Shown here: piece after piece, positions 1 to 8,120 of the stretch
Layout of the letters: each line of letters starts with the position of its first letter
Position numbering within the stretch: the first letter of the stretch is position 1
From: an uncultured bacterium
GTDB taxonomy: Bacteria; Bacteroidota; Bacteroidia; Bacteroidales; Marinifilaceae
Direction: 5' to 3'
Length of the DNA stretch: 35,690 bases
Assembly (NCBI GenBank): GCA_905216195.1
Contig: CAJMSX010000039.1
Coordinates: 1-35,690 of the forward strand
Position numbers and translations under genes: made by a program
Notes under the pieces: model-generated
Told to the model about the DNA's origin: nothing
The model's input: the letters and a program-made list of their open reading frames with translations, nothing else
Databases searched by the model: none

Positions 1-2
1 AA

Positions 3-563
3 GTAAAACAAGCCATCGAAGGATTGGACGAAAGGTGGAAAAATATTTCCGTATTGGTCAATAATGCCGGTCTGGCCGTCGGAATCTCTCCCATACAGGA
101 AGGTATACTCGACGATTGGGAACGCATGATCGATACCAATGTCAAAGGGTTACTTTACATCACCCGGGCCATAGCTCCGCTGATGATCGGCAATCATACC
201 GGACATATCGTCAACCTGGGTTCCATTGCAGGAAAGGAAGTATATCCCGGCGGCAATGTATATTGCGCTACCAAACATGCTGTAGACGCTCTTTCCAGAG
301 CCATGCGCACCGACATGCTGAAACATGGAATCAAAGTAACCAACATCGCTCCGGGCATGGTCGAAACGGAATTTTCACTGGTACGTTACAAAGGGGATGC
401 GAAAGCTGCTCAAAAAGTATATGAAGGATTTACTCCCCTGACGAACGAAGATATTGCCGATACCATCGTATATGCCATTACCCGTCCCTCTCATGTCTGT
501 TTAAACGACATTGTTATTATGCCTACGGCACAAGCTAACTCCCGGGACGTAAACCGAAATTAA
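3..563 (+). CDS. SDR family NAD(P)-dependent oxidoreductase, 5' end cut by the window edge
   Basis: This is the C-terminal three quarters of a classical short-chain dehydrogenase/reductase. The reading frame is open from the first complete codon at base 3, and the nucleotide-binding N-terminus lies outside the window. An NNAG motif is visible, then a catalytic Ser in GSIAG, then the YCATK form of the YxxxK active site. After that comes the APGMVETEF segment that usually contacts the cofactor. This arrangement and the C-terminal sequence resemble YdfG-type enzymes, which oxidise 3-hydroxy acids or serine, or reduce malonic semialdehyde, with NADP. The substrate is an inference from similarity and cannot be read directly. 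The gene converges on dnaX and shares a terminator with it. The family call is secure; the precise reaction is not. Confidence 0.9.
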   Translation, partial: VKQAIEGLDERWKNISVLVNNAGLAVGISPIQEGILDDWERMIDTNVKGLLYITRAIAPLMIGNHTGHIVNLGSIAGKEVYPGGNVYCATKHAVDALSRAMRTDMLKHGIKVTNIAPGMVETEFSLVRYKGDAKAAQKVYEGFTPLTNEDIADTIVYAITRPSHVCLNDIVIMPTAQANSRDVNRN

Positions 564-575
564 GACCGAAAACCG

Positions 576-600
576 AACCGGAATTCTCTCAATTCCGGTT
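576..600. terminator. Terminator between the SDR gene and dnaX
   Basis: A perfect 10-bp inverted repeat (AACCGGAATT / AATTCCGGTT) with a 5-nt loop starts 13 bases after the SDR stop codon and ends 13 bases before the dnaX stop. It lies between convergent genes and could act in both directions. Neither side has a long T-run, so efficiency is uncertain. Confidence 0.65.
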
Positions 601-613
601 CAACACCTTTCTC

Positions 614-2337
614 TTATTCCAATTCCAACCCGAACATTTTTTTCATTTCACTTACGACCGGGTTCAATTTCATAAAATGGGCCAATTTATCTTGGGCCGT
701 AATCGGTTTCTTTTGTTCTTTCCCGCTTTTATCATCGAAATAACGAAACGAAACGGTTATAAACCCGTTGTTTAATTTATTCATAAGCAGATGTTGCAAC
801 AGAGGCTTCAAATTCTCCAGTTTTTCCAACTGTAACTTATTATCTACTTCCAGAATTATATTTTCCCCTTTCAAAACGGGCTGATGAGACGTGAGCGCTA
901 CACTCACCGTGGTTTCCGGTTTATGTTCGCGGATATACTCTTCCAGTATCTGTTGGATTTTCTGTTTGTCGAAAGCATCCCGGGCCTCGATACGAACGAC
1001 ATTTTCTTTGGGGGACGTTTCCTGAGTAGCCGGTCGTGCGGTCGTCTCGGCAAAGGCTTCCTTCAACCGGAAAGAGGCGGAAGGACGTATTTTCACCTCT
1101 TCTTTCGCATCGGAGGCTGTCGCTAGAGATCCAACCGAAGCCGGCGGATTGCCAGAAACATCGGTTACTGTCTGAAATTTTCCGTTATACCCTTCTATTT
1201 TCAATAAAACCGGTGATTCAGACGCCCTCAGACTTTTTTTTTTAATGCATTGATCTGACAAAGCCGGATAAAAGCGATCTCCACACAAAACCGCTTTTCT
1301 ACCCGCAATTTATATTGCATCTCACATTGTTCCGCAATTTTCAAAGCTTCATACAAAAAATCGACTGAACAATTCCCCGCTTGTTTCACATAACGTTCCC
1401 GAATACTCGCACTAACTTCCAGCAAAGGCAAGGTCACCGCATCTTTAGCGACCAATACATCCCTGAAATGTTTTCCCAGTCCGGCAACCAAATTCCCCGC
1501 ATCAAATCCCTTTTCCATAATCTCGTTGAATAAAACGAGCATTTCCGGCACCTTTCCCTCATAAAACAGATCGGTTAAACGGAAATAATAATCATAATCC
1601 AATACATTCAGATTAACGATAACCTGATCGTACGTCAATTCTTTCCCGCAAAAACTCACTACCTGGTCGAAAATTGACAAGGCATCCCGCATAGCGCCGT
1701 CCGCCTTTTGTGCAATTACATTCAAGGCTTCTTCTTCGGCTTTCACCCCTTCTTTACCGGCGATATATTTTAAATGTTCTACCGTATCTCCCACCTTCAT
1801 CCGATTAAAATCATAAATCTGACAACGGGACAGAATCGTGGGTAAAATCTTGTGTTTTTCAGTAGTCGCTAAAATAAAAACGGCATGAGCCGGGGGTTCC
1901 TCCAAAGTTTTCAAAAAAGCATTGAAAGCGGAAGTACTGAGCATATGCACTTCATCGATAATATAGACACTATACTTGCCGACCTGCGGCAAAATCCGGA
2001 CCTGGTCCACCAATCCCCGAATATCATCTACACTGTTATTGGAAGCAGCATCCAATTCATGGATATTTAAAGAACGTCCCTCGTTAAAAGCCCGGCAAGA
2101 CTCGCACACATTGCAAGGCTCGGCATGGGGCTGTAAATCCATACAATTTATGGTTTTAGCAAAAATACGGGCACAAGTGGTTTTCCCGACCCCCCGGGGG
2201 CCGCAAAACAAATAAGCCTGCGCCAATTGCCGATTCAGGATGGCATTCCGCAATGTAGAAGTAATCGAAAGCTGACCGACCACCGTATCAAAACTGGCAG
2301 GCCGGTATTTTCTCGCCGAAACAATATAATTATCCAT
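614..2337 (-). CDS. dnaX: DNA polymerase III subunit tau (dnaX, full length by -1 frameshift)
   Basis: This is the full-length clamp-loader subunit, obtained by joining two overlapping frames. Translation starts at 2337 (MDNYIVSARKYRP, the usual DnaX N-terminus), not at the upstream in-frame codon at 2355. It runs in the first frame to the A10 run at 1234-1243, then continues in the -1 frame to 614. The joined product is about 574 residues: 368 before the shift and 206 after. The second frame has no convincing start of its own, and its sequence continues directly from the first. In known DnaX proteins the tau-specific tail binds DnaB helicase and the polymerase alpha subunit. The tail here is charged, with a linker and then a folded C-terminus. 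The alternatives are a true frameshift mutation or a homopolymer sequencing error. The position, at the end of the clamp-loader domains, favours programming. Confidence 0.75.
1228..1245 (-). promoter_or_regulatory. dnaX slippery site (A10 run followed by a stop)
   Basis: On the minus strand the zero frame reads TTA AAA AAA AAA GTC TGA, so the stop lies two codons after a run of ten A. A -1 shift, or insertion of one A during transcription, opens the second frame (AGT CTG AGG). No Shine-Dalgarno-like stimulator is visible about 10 bases upstream. A run this long is better suited to transcriptional slippage, as in Thermus dnaX, than to purely ribosomal slipping as in E. coli. Confidence 0.7.
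1228..2337 (-). CDS. dnaX: DNA polymerase III subunit gamma (dnaX, unshifted product)
   Basis: The zero-frame product is 369 residues and ends KKKV-stop right after the A10 run. It contains the complete AAA+ clamp-loader ATPase: Walker A GPRGVGKT at residues 46-53, a zinc-binding set of Cys at 65, 75, 78 and 81, Walker B with DEVH at 128-131, and the SRC motif at 170-172 that serves as arginine finger between subunits. The collar domain (domain III) follows to the end. It therefore corresponds to gamma of E. coli, which also arises by frameshifting on A-rich sequence just before a stop. Gamma loads the beta clamp but lacks the helicase and polymerase contacts of tau. dnaX follows batE with a 165-base gap; no TAnnTTTG promoter was found in it. 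Confidence 0.85.
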   Translation of the reverse strand: MDNYIVSARKYRPASFDTVVGQLSITSTLRNAILNRQLAQAYLFCGPRGVGKTTCARIFAKTINCMDLQPHAEPCNVCESCRAFNEGRSLNIHELDAASNNSVDDIRGLVDQVRILPQVGKYSVYIIDEVHMLSTSAFNAFLKTLEEPPAHAVFILATTEKHKILPTILSRCQIYDFNRMKVGDTVEHLKYIAGKEGVKAEEEALNVIAQKADGAMRDALSIFDQVVSFCGKELTYDQVIVNLNVLDYDYYFRLTDLFYEGKVPEMLVLFNEIMEKGFDAGNLVAGLGKHFRDVLVAKDAVTLPLLEVSASIRERYVKQAGNCSVDFLYEALKIAEQCEMQYKLRVEKRFCVEIAFIRLCQINALKKKV

Positions 2338-2502
2338 GCAGGGAAACGATAACAAACCATTAATATTCTCAACCGACAGACTCTATCGGTCCTGTAAAAA
2401 TAATATACTTTTACGTCTTTACCAACCTTCCGTCGATTTTAACAAGCATTTCCGCTTAACTTCTTCCCGGAAGAGTGGCTAAGAAATAGGGAAATAAGAG
2501 AA

Positions 2503-3255
2503 TCAAATTTTTTCGAGATCGGACTTCAAAACCCATCCTTCATTTCCATCCACCAATTGAATATTGAGCCAATCCCCCAATGTTCCGATTACCTTTACTT
2601 TCAAACCTTCGTGAATCACGAACAAACTGGTACCGCTCGAATCCGGAGCTCCTTTTACGGTTACGCTCGGAGTCGTAATGATCGCATAGTCCCGCTCAGA
2701 GAGTTTCCGGCTTTGCTGAACCGTAAAAATCACGGTCAAGAGAGTCAGTAACAAGCAGAGGATTCCTGCACTAAAACCGATTTTCTTCAATCCCACCGAA
2801 GTAGAATAGAAAAATAAGGCTACCATACCTAAAAACAGGACAAAAAACACGATGGAAATATAGGCCCATTGATCAGCTCCGTAGTGAGAAACCACCGCTT
2901 TATACCAGCGGATGAAAAAGAGTTCCGGTAAAACATCGATTTTATCTACGGTTTGTCTTTGAGCCATCTTCAAATTGTATTGAGCATCAGCATCACCGGG
3001 TTTTAATAACAAAGCCCTTTCATAATTCAAAATGGCCCGGGTATTTTCTCCCAATTTATAATAACAATTCCCCAGATTATAATACAACTTAAAAGATTCC
3101 AGGCCTTCACTCAAAATTTTATTATAGTCTGCCGCAGCTTCCCGGTATTTTCCCTCCCGATAGAAATTTTCCGCCTGCCGGGCCAGGTCCTCTTGCGCCC
3201 GGAGTATTCCTAACGTCAAAAATAACAGAGGTATAACGATTAAAATTTTTTTCAT
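2503..3255 (-). CDS. batE: BatE: TPR and SH3-domain membrane protein
   Basis: This is the last gene of the Bat (Bacteroides aerotolerance) operon. The 250-residue protein has a signal peptide (residues 1-20, ending LRA/Q) and a TPR region at about 22-95, including LYYNLGNCYYKLGE and a second helix pair ending LLLKPGDADAQYNL. Two membrane helices follow at about 131-151 and 158-179. A bacterial SH3-like domain fills 187-250 with the typical VTVKGAPDSSG and GDWLNIQL...GWVLKSDL segments. This TPR-TM-TM-SH3 order is characteristic of BatE. It probably sits in the inner membrane with both soluble parts in the periplasm, as a scaffold for the Bat complex. The precise role of BatE is not established. 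batD lies 48 bases upstream, so the two are presumably co-transcribed. Confidence 0.85.
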   Translation of the reverse strand: MKKILIVIPLLFLTLGILRAQEDLARQAENFYREGKYREAAADYNKILSEGLESFKLYYNLGNCYYKLGENTRAILNYERALLLKPGDADAQYNLKMAQRQTVDKIDVLPELFFIRWYKAVVSHYGADQWAYISIVFFVLFLGMVALFFYSTSVGLKKIGFSAGILCLLLTLLTVIFTVQQSRKLSERDYAIITTPSVTVKGAPDSSGTSLFVIHEGLKVKVIGTLGDWLNIQLVDGNEGWVLKSDLEKI

Positions 3256-3303
3256 ATCCTACATTTAAATTCCAAGAATTATCAGATCCGAATTGTATTT
3301 TTT

Positions 3304-5130
3304 TTATTTGATAGCTTTATCCAGCTTCGTAATAATCGATATCCCATTCTCATATATCTTATCCATCTCCTGCTCGGAATTACTTCCGGGAGCATAGCGG
3401 GCGAATTCACAGCTATCCAATACATTGATGAACTCCCCGATCAGAAGCGGGTCGACGGATTTCCGTTGCAACAGATCGCTGATATTATCCCGGTTTAATT
3501 CTGCTTTGTCGATATTTAATTTATAACTTACATATCCCCACAATGCTTTCAGTACTTCATCATAGAATGCTTCCGCATTCTGGTTTTTCATGGCAGAAGC
3601 GGCTGCCTTCATCCGTTTCCGGGCCATCTTGTTAGCCGCTTTATTTTTTACCCGGGCCAGATCGGCATTAGCTTTAATCCGGCGTCGATTCAATATGCTT
3701 CCTACCACAAAAAGTCCGAACGGAATAGCGAAAGCCAGCCAATAGAAAGAAGTTCCGTAAAACTTACCGCCACGCGGACTCAGCTCCAGATTTCCTGTCT
3801 TGATGTACCGGATGTCCGAACCTAAAAATTTCACATCCTCCTTTTTATATGACTGAATCGTACTACCGCTATCGGGAGTGGTTCTTTCGGCTCCCTTCAA
3901 TACATGAATATCGTATCCGGCTCCGGACATCGTTTTATAAGAATTGGTCCGGGTATCGAAAAATGAGAAAGATACCGAAGGTATTTTATAATCTCCCGCA
4001 TATCGGGGAATAAGTACATATTCATAGGTAACACTACCGTGCATCCCCGTTTCGTCGGTCTTTATATCCTTGGTAACTTTAGGTTCATAACTTTCAAAAT
4101 CCGGTGGGAAATTGATCGTAGGTGCTTCCAATAATTTCAGATTCCCGTTTCCGCTGTATACTACCTTATAGGTAAGGGCATCATTCGCTCTGATGGTATC
4201 GGACGAAATGAACGTCCGCACCGTAAGATTTCCGACAGCCCCCCGGAATCCCAGCGGTTTTCCCTCTTCCGGCAAACTTTTCACCATAATTTTTATCGGA
4301 CGGCTCATCCGCATCGCCCTGACATCCCGGTAATTTCCGAAGAAATCGTCAAAAAAACTCCGGGAATTGGTCAATTGCTGTCGAACGATACATTCCAACT
4401 CAAAGGGTTCTATGGTTATTTCTCCCGTATGTTGGGGAAATAACAGTACCTTCCGGATAACTCCCACATTGTATATTTTCCCATCGAACGTTTCCCGCGA
4501 CAACTCAATCCGGGAAGGAGTAGGAATTTCTTCCGCCAGGAAACCGTCGAAAGAAGGAAATTTACTGCGCCCGAAATTTACCAGATCGACCTTGGTATAT
4601 ACTTTTACGTTGGCGACCAGGCTTTCCCCTAAATATAAACTTCTCCGGCTCACTTCCACCCGCACAAACAAATTTTCCTCATTGATGGCAGCTCCGGATT
4701 CAGGACGAGCCGCCCGGCTATCCCTTTCGGCACCCTTAGAGGAACCGTTCCCTTTTACCACCTGAATGCGTAACGAATTCGAACGGTATTCCTTTCCGTT
4801 AACCATAATGGTAGCCGCAGGTATTTCAAAAGTTCCCTCTTTTTCCCCTTCGAGAAGATAGGTATAGGTATAAGATTCAGTCCGGGTCGCTTTTCCGTTA
4901 ACCACGGTAAAAGACGAAGAAGAACCGGTACTGGGCCCCATCAGTAACCGAAAACCTTCGAAAGTAGGTATCTGAAGATTGGCCCCTTTCTTATCCAACG
5001 AATATTCTAATTTAAACTGTTCCCCTTGTTCTACAACGGCTGGAGCCGATGCTTTGAAATTTACTTCCTGAGCCACAGTCATCAAACTCGTCAGTACGAA
5101 CCATAATAACCCTATTAACCTCATTTCCAT
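3304..5130 (-). CDS. batD: BatD: oxygen tolerance membrane protein
   Basis: The protein of 608 residues matches BatD (oxygen tolerance family). It has a signal peptide (residues 1-20, ending TVAQ) and a long beta-rich periplasmic part with repeated immunoglobulin-like segments. One strong membrane helix lies near 461-480, followed by a cytoplasmic tail of about 128 residues that is basic at first (KMARKRMK) and then helical. A Ser-rich stretch (GSSSSF) lies in the first domain. BatD is needed with the other Bat proteins for oxygen tolerance or envelope integrity in Bacteroides and spirochaetes; its biochemical role is unknown. It is 31 bases downstream of batC and upstream of batE. Length and layout are normal for the family. 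Confidence 0.88.
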   Translation of the reverse strand: MEMRLIGLLWFVLTSLMTVAQEVNFKASAPAVVEQGEQFKLEYSLDKKGANLQIPTFEGFRLLMGPSTGSSSSFTVVNGKATRTESYTYTYLLEGEKEGTFEIPAATIMVNGKEYRSNSLRIQVVKGNGSSKGAERDSRAARPESGAAINEENLFVRVEVSRRSLYLGESLVANVKVYTKVDLVNFGRSKFPSFDGFLAEEIPTPSRIELSRETFDGKIYNVGVIRKVLLFPQHTGEITIEPFELECIVRQQLTNSRSFFDDFFGNYRDVRAMRMSRPIKIMVKSLPEEGKPLGFRGAVGNLTVRTFISSDTIRANDALTYKVVYSGNGNLKLLEAPTINFPPDFESYEPKVTKDIKTDETGMHGSVTYEYVLIPRYAGDYKIPSVSFSFFDTRTNSYKTMSGAGYDIHVLKGAERTTPDSGSTIQSYKKEDVKFLGSDIRYIKTGNLELSPRGGKFYGTSFYWLAFAIPFGLFVVGSILNRRRIKANADLARVKNKAANKMARKRMKAAASAMKNQNAEAFYDEVLKALWGYVSYKLNIDKAELNRDNISDLLQRKSVDPLLIGEFINVLDSCEFARYAPGSNSEQEMDKIYENGISIITKLDKAIK

Positions 5131-5161
5131 CCGATTTTTATATTATACGCATCGTGCAAAA

Positions 5162-5977
5162 TTACCAATCTTTTTCAATTTTCCGTTTCTTCGCTTTTTG
5201 TTGCTGCACTTTTTCCTTCTGCACTTTTTCCTGAACTTTCTTCTCATCGTTTTGTAAAGCCTCTAGCAAACGTTGAGCGTCTTCTTTTGAAATTTTACCG
5301 GGCTGAGGCTGTTGTTGTTGCTGCTGATCTTTATTCTGGTCTTTATTCTGGTCTTTGTTTTGGTCCTTGTTTTGGTCCTTGTTTTGATCCTGATTTTGGT
5401 CTTTGTTCTGGTCTTTGTTTTGGTCTTTGTTTTGATCCTGATTTTGGTCTTTGTTCTGGTCTTTGTTCTGATCTTTGTTCTGATCCTTGTTTTGATCCTG
5501 ATTCTGGTCTTTGTTCTGGTCTTTATTATTTTTATCCTGATTCTGTTGTTCCTGTTGTTTCTTTTGTTTGGCGTATTCCAAATTGTACTTCGTTTCCTGG
5601 GAATTGGGGCGATTCCTTAACGATTCTTTATACGCTTCGATACTCTCATCGGTTTTCTGCATGGACAATAAAGTGTTTCCGATATTGTGATACAGTTCTC
5701 CCAATCGTTCTTTGTCAGTTTCATTTTTGGCCAGGGAAGAAAACTGCTGCAAAGCCTCTTCATATTTCTTTTGCTTATACAAAGCGTCTCCCAAATTAAA
5801 ACCGGCTTCAAACGAATCGTTTTTTTTATCCATCGCTTTCCGGTATTCCACTTCGGACTTTTCGAAGTCTTGTTGGTTATACAATTCATTCCCTTCCCGG
5901 ATAAATTTGCGTTCTTTCTGGGCATGCGCATTCCACGTCGCCCCGATCAACAACAACAGCATTAAAATATATTTCAT
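5162..5977 (-). CDS. batC: BatC: TPR protein with 16 KDQN/QDQN repeats
   Basis: This is a periplasmic TPR protein of the Bat operon, 271 residues. A signal peptide covers 1-20 (ending AHAQ). TPR units cover about 21-140: FEAGFNLGDALYKQKKYEEAL, ELYHNIGNTLLSMQ and ETKYNLEYA. From residue 152 to 215 the protein is sixteen uninterrupted four-residue units, thirteen KDQN and three QDQN, followed by KDQ, five Gln, a PQPGK hinge and a basic helical C-terminus (residues 224-271). The repeat should form an extended, highly charged and hydrophilic linker. Low-complexity linkers at this place are common in BatC proteins, but this one is unusually regular. It sits between batB and batD with gaps of 43 and 31 bases. 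BatC is thought to work with the VWA proteins BatA and BatB. Confidence 0.87.
   Translation of the reverse strand: MKYILMLLLLIGATWNAHAQKERKFIREGNELYNQQDFEKSEVEYRKAMDKKNDSFEAGFNLGDALYKQKKYEEALQQFSSLAKNETDKERLGELYHNIGNTLLSMQKTDESIEAYKESLRNRPNSQETKYNLEYAKQKKQQEQQNQDKNNKDQNKDQNQDQNKDQNKDQNKDQNKDQNQDQNKDQNKDQNKDQNQDQNKDQNKDQNKDQNKDQNKDQQQQQQPQPGKISKEDAQRLLEALQNDEKKVQEKVQKEKVQQQKAKKRKIEKDW
5324..5524. repeat. 12-bp tandem repeat inside batC
   Basis: About sixteen copies of a 12-base unit (minus strand AAAGACCAGAAC-like) encode the KDQN/QDQN run. Units differ mainly at synonymous third positions (AAG/AAA, CAG/CAA, AAC/AAT), and QDQN units recur at intervals of 4 to 5. The array can expand or contract in steps of 12 without shifting the frame. 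Confidence 0.9.
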
Positions 5978-6020
5978 CTTTTTCCCATTTTAACATTTAA
6001 ACTTTCTTCCGCCATTTTTT

Positions 6021-7058
6021 TCATTTTGCTTTTCCCGTTCGGAAAATATGAATTTTCATGAAGTGTCTGTTCTTTCTTCCCAAAATCATAAATTCGACAA
6101 AAAGAAAAAAGAGACCGGCCAACAAAAAATACTGGTATTTTTCGGCATAATCGCTGTAAATACGTTCTTCGAGTAAGGATTTATCCAAGCGGTTAATCTC
6201 GTCCAGCAAGGTATTGAGCCCTACGTCCGTATTACTGGCCCGTACATATATGCCTTCTCCGGCTTTCGCTATATTTTTTAAAGTATTTTCATCCAATCGG
6301 GACACCACAATATTGCCTTGATTATCCTTCATAAACTGCCCGGGATTTCCTTTCTCCGGAATCGGAGCTCCTTGTTCCAATCCCATTCCGATCGTATAAA
6401 CATAAATGCCTTTTTCCCGGGCGGCTTTTGCAGCAGCCACGGCATCGTCCTGGTGATTCTCACCGTCGGTAATCACAATAATAGCCTTCGAAGTTTCGGT
6501 TTGAGGGGTAAACGACTTCGCCGCAAGATCGATGGCCGCTCCGATAGCCGTTCCTTGCACCGGGACGGCATCCGTGTTAATATTGGAAAGAAACAGACGG
6601 GCCGAAGAATAATCGGTGGTAATGGGCAATTGCACATAAGCATCACCGGCAAAGACAATCATTCCCACTTTATCGTCAGAAAGTTTTTCAACCATCCGCG
6701 AAATGGCCAATTTCGCTTTTTCCAACCGACTCGGTTTAATATCCTGTGCCATCATGGAATTGGAAACGTCCAGGGCGATGATCAATTCGATTCCCTGTTT
6801 TTTTACCTGTTGCAATTTAGATCCGAATTGAGGACCAGCAGCTCCGATAATGACGAATAACAAGGCAAGCATCGTCAGGACAAATTTCCAGCTTCCTCTA
6901 CGAAAAGAAAGCAGAGGCATCAGCGGAGCCAATAATTGCGGGTTTCCAAATTCGGCGATCGCTTTCTTTTTCCGGATCCTCATATACACAAAAAATACAA
7001 TCAGTACCGGAATAATCACCAATAAATACAATATTTCGGGATGTGCAAATCTAAACAT
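6021..7058 (-). CDS. batB: BatB: VWA-domain membrane protein
   Basis: This 345-residue inner-membrane protein has N-terminal hydrophobic helices (about 8-26 and 58-75). A von Willebrand factor A domain starts near 90, and a C-terminal helix lies near 315-332 before a basic tail. The metal-ion-dependent adhesion site is intact: DVSNS at residues 97-101, with later Thr and Asp positions in TTDYS and ITDGENHQDD. VWA domains of this family bind partner proteins through the metal. BatA and BatB probably assemble with BatC and with the MoxR ATPase. It is 45 bases downstream of batA and 43 upstream of batC. The family assignment is firm; the substrate of the complex is unknown. Confidence 0.9.
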   Translation of the reverse strand: MFRFAHPEILYLLVIIPVLIVFFVYMRIRKKKAIAEFGNPQLLAPLMPLLSFRRGSWKFVLTMLALLFVIIGAAGPQFGSKLQQVKKQGIELIIALDVSNSMMAQDIKPSRLEKAKLAISRMVEKLSDDKVGMIVFAGDAYVQLPITTDYSSARLFLSNINTDAVPVQGTAIGAAIDLAAKSFTPQTETSKAIIVITDGENHQDDAVAAAKAAREKGIYVYTIGMGLEQGAPIPEKGNPGQFMKDNQGNIVVSRLDENTLKNIAKAGEGIYVRASNTDVGLNTLLDEINRLDKSLLEERIYSDYAEKYQYFLLAGLFFLFVEFMILGRKNRHFMKIHIFRTGKAK

Positions 7059-7103
7059 AGCTTCTACAATTTTCTCATTCGTCTTTATTCGGGTTCTCTT
7101 CTA

Positions 7104-8096
7104 TTAAGGGATCTTTCTCAAAAGCGTATACCGGAGTAAAGTTTCGGTAATCAGCAACAACATACCAATCAATCCGAACCAAAAATACTGTTCTTGTTTT
7201 TTACTGAAATGCTTTACTTCAATTTTTGTCTTTTCCAATTGATCAATCTGCTCGTAAATTTGTTTCAGCTTATCATTATCCGTCGCCCGGAAGTACTGCC
7301 CATCGGTAACCGCAGCAATCTGTTTCAAAACATCTTCATCGATTTCCACAGTCATGTTTTGTAATTGCACCCCGAAAGGAGTCTGCACCGGATAAGGAGC
7401 CTCCCCATAGGATCCTACTCCTATCGTATAGACCCGTATGCCATAGGCCTTAGCCAATTCCGCCGCTGTCACCGGAGCGATGGAACCTCTGTTGTTCACT
7501 CCATCGGTCAATAAAATGACCACTTTCGACTTACCCGGACTATCCTTCAAGCGATTCACAGCATTCGCCAGACCCAATCCGAGCGCGGTTCCGTCGTCAA
7601 TCATGCCGCTCTGTACTTCGCGCAACAAATTTACCAGCACGGCCTGATCGGTTGTCAAAGGACATTGGGTAAAGCTTTCTCCGGCAAAAACCACCAGTCC
7701 GATCTTATCTTGCGGACGTTCCAATATAAATTTAGTCGCCACCTCCTTAGCCGCTTCCAACCGGTCCGGCGTAAAATCCCGGGCCAGCATACTTCCGGAA
7801 ATATCCAAAGCCAGTACGATATCGATACCTTCACTCGAATACGTCTGCCAACTGTTACTCGACTGAGGACGGGCCAAGGCCGTAACCAGAAAAACAATAG
7901 CTAAAACTTTCAGTACGAATAATACATGGCGCAACCATACACGCCCTGCCCGTTTGATCCCCCGGAAAGCCCGCAAAGAAGAAAACTGCAAATCGGCATG
8001 CGACCGCTTTTCTTTGAAAATATACCAAAGTATCATCGGTATCAACAATACCAACAACAGAAAATATTTCGGGTTAGCAAATTCAAATCCAAACAT
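7104..8096 (-). CDS. batA: BatA: VWA-domain membrane protein
   Basis: BatA is the paralogue of BatB encoded immediately upstream, 330 residues. Membrane helices lie at about 10-27 and 57-74. The VWA domain begins near 92 with a complete MIDAS motif, DISGS at 98-102, followed by FTQCPLTTDQ and LLTDGVNNRG. A C-terminal hydrophobic segment lies near 305-322. The N-terminal FEFANPKYF start is typical for BatA. The protein is predicted to sit in the inner membrane with the VWA domain exposed to MoxR or to periplasmic partners, depending on topology. Gaps to its neighbours are 24 and 45 bases, so it belongs to the same transcript as the rest of the Bat cluster. Confidence 0.9.
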   Translation of the reverse strand: MFGFEFANPKYFLLLVLLIPMILWYIFKEKRSHADLQFSSLRAFRGIKRAGRVWLRHVLFVLKVLAIVFLVTALARPQSSNSWQTYSSEGIDIVLALDISGSMLARDFTPDRLEAAKEVATKFILERPQDKIGLVVFAGESFTQCPLTTDQAVLVNLLREVQSGMIDDGTALGLGLANAVNRLKDSPGKSKVVILLTDGVNNRGSIAPVTAAELAKAYGIRVYTIGVGSYGEAPYPVQTPFGVQLQNMTVEIDEDVLKQIAAVTDGQYFRATDNDKLKQIYEQIDQLEKTKIEVKHFSKKQEQYFWFGLIGMLLLITETLLRYTLLRKIP

Positions 8097-8120
8097 AAGT
8101 TTTCATTTAAAATCGTTACA

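Noticed and set aside
884..1245. Plus-strand frames over the dnaX tail
   Set aside because: Antisense to a continuous, family-consistent tau tail; no homologous-looking sequence or promoter.
2356..2502. Possible terminator or promoter between batE and dnaX
   Set aside because: Only a small CTTCC-CGGAAG palindrome without T-run; no TAnnTTTG box found. dnaX may be read from the Bat transcript.
5287..5799. Long plus-strand frames opposite batC
   Set aside because: They are the complement of the 12-bp repeat (LVLVLVLI / DPCFDPDF-type text), low complexity, and batC is clearly the gene.
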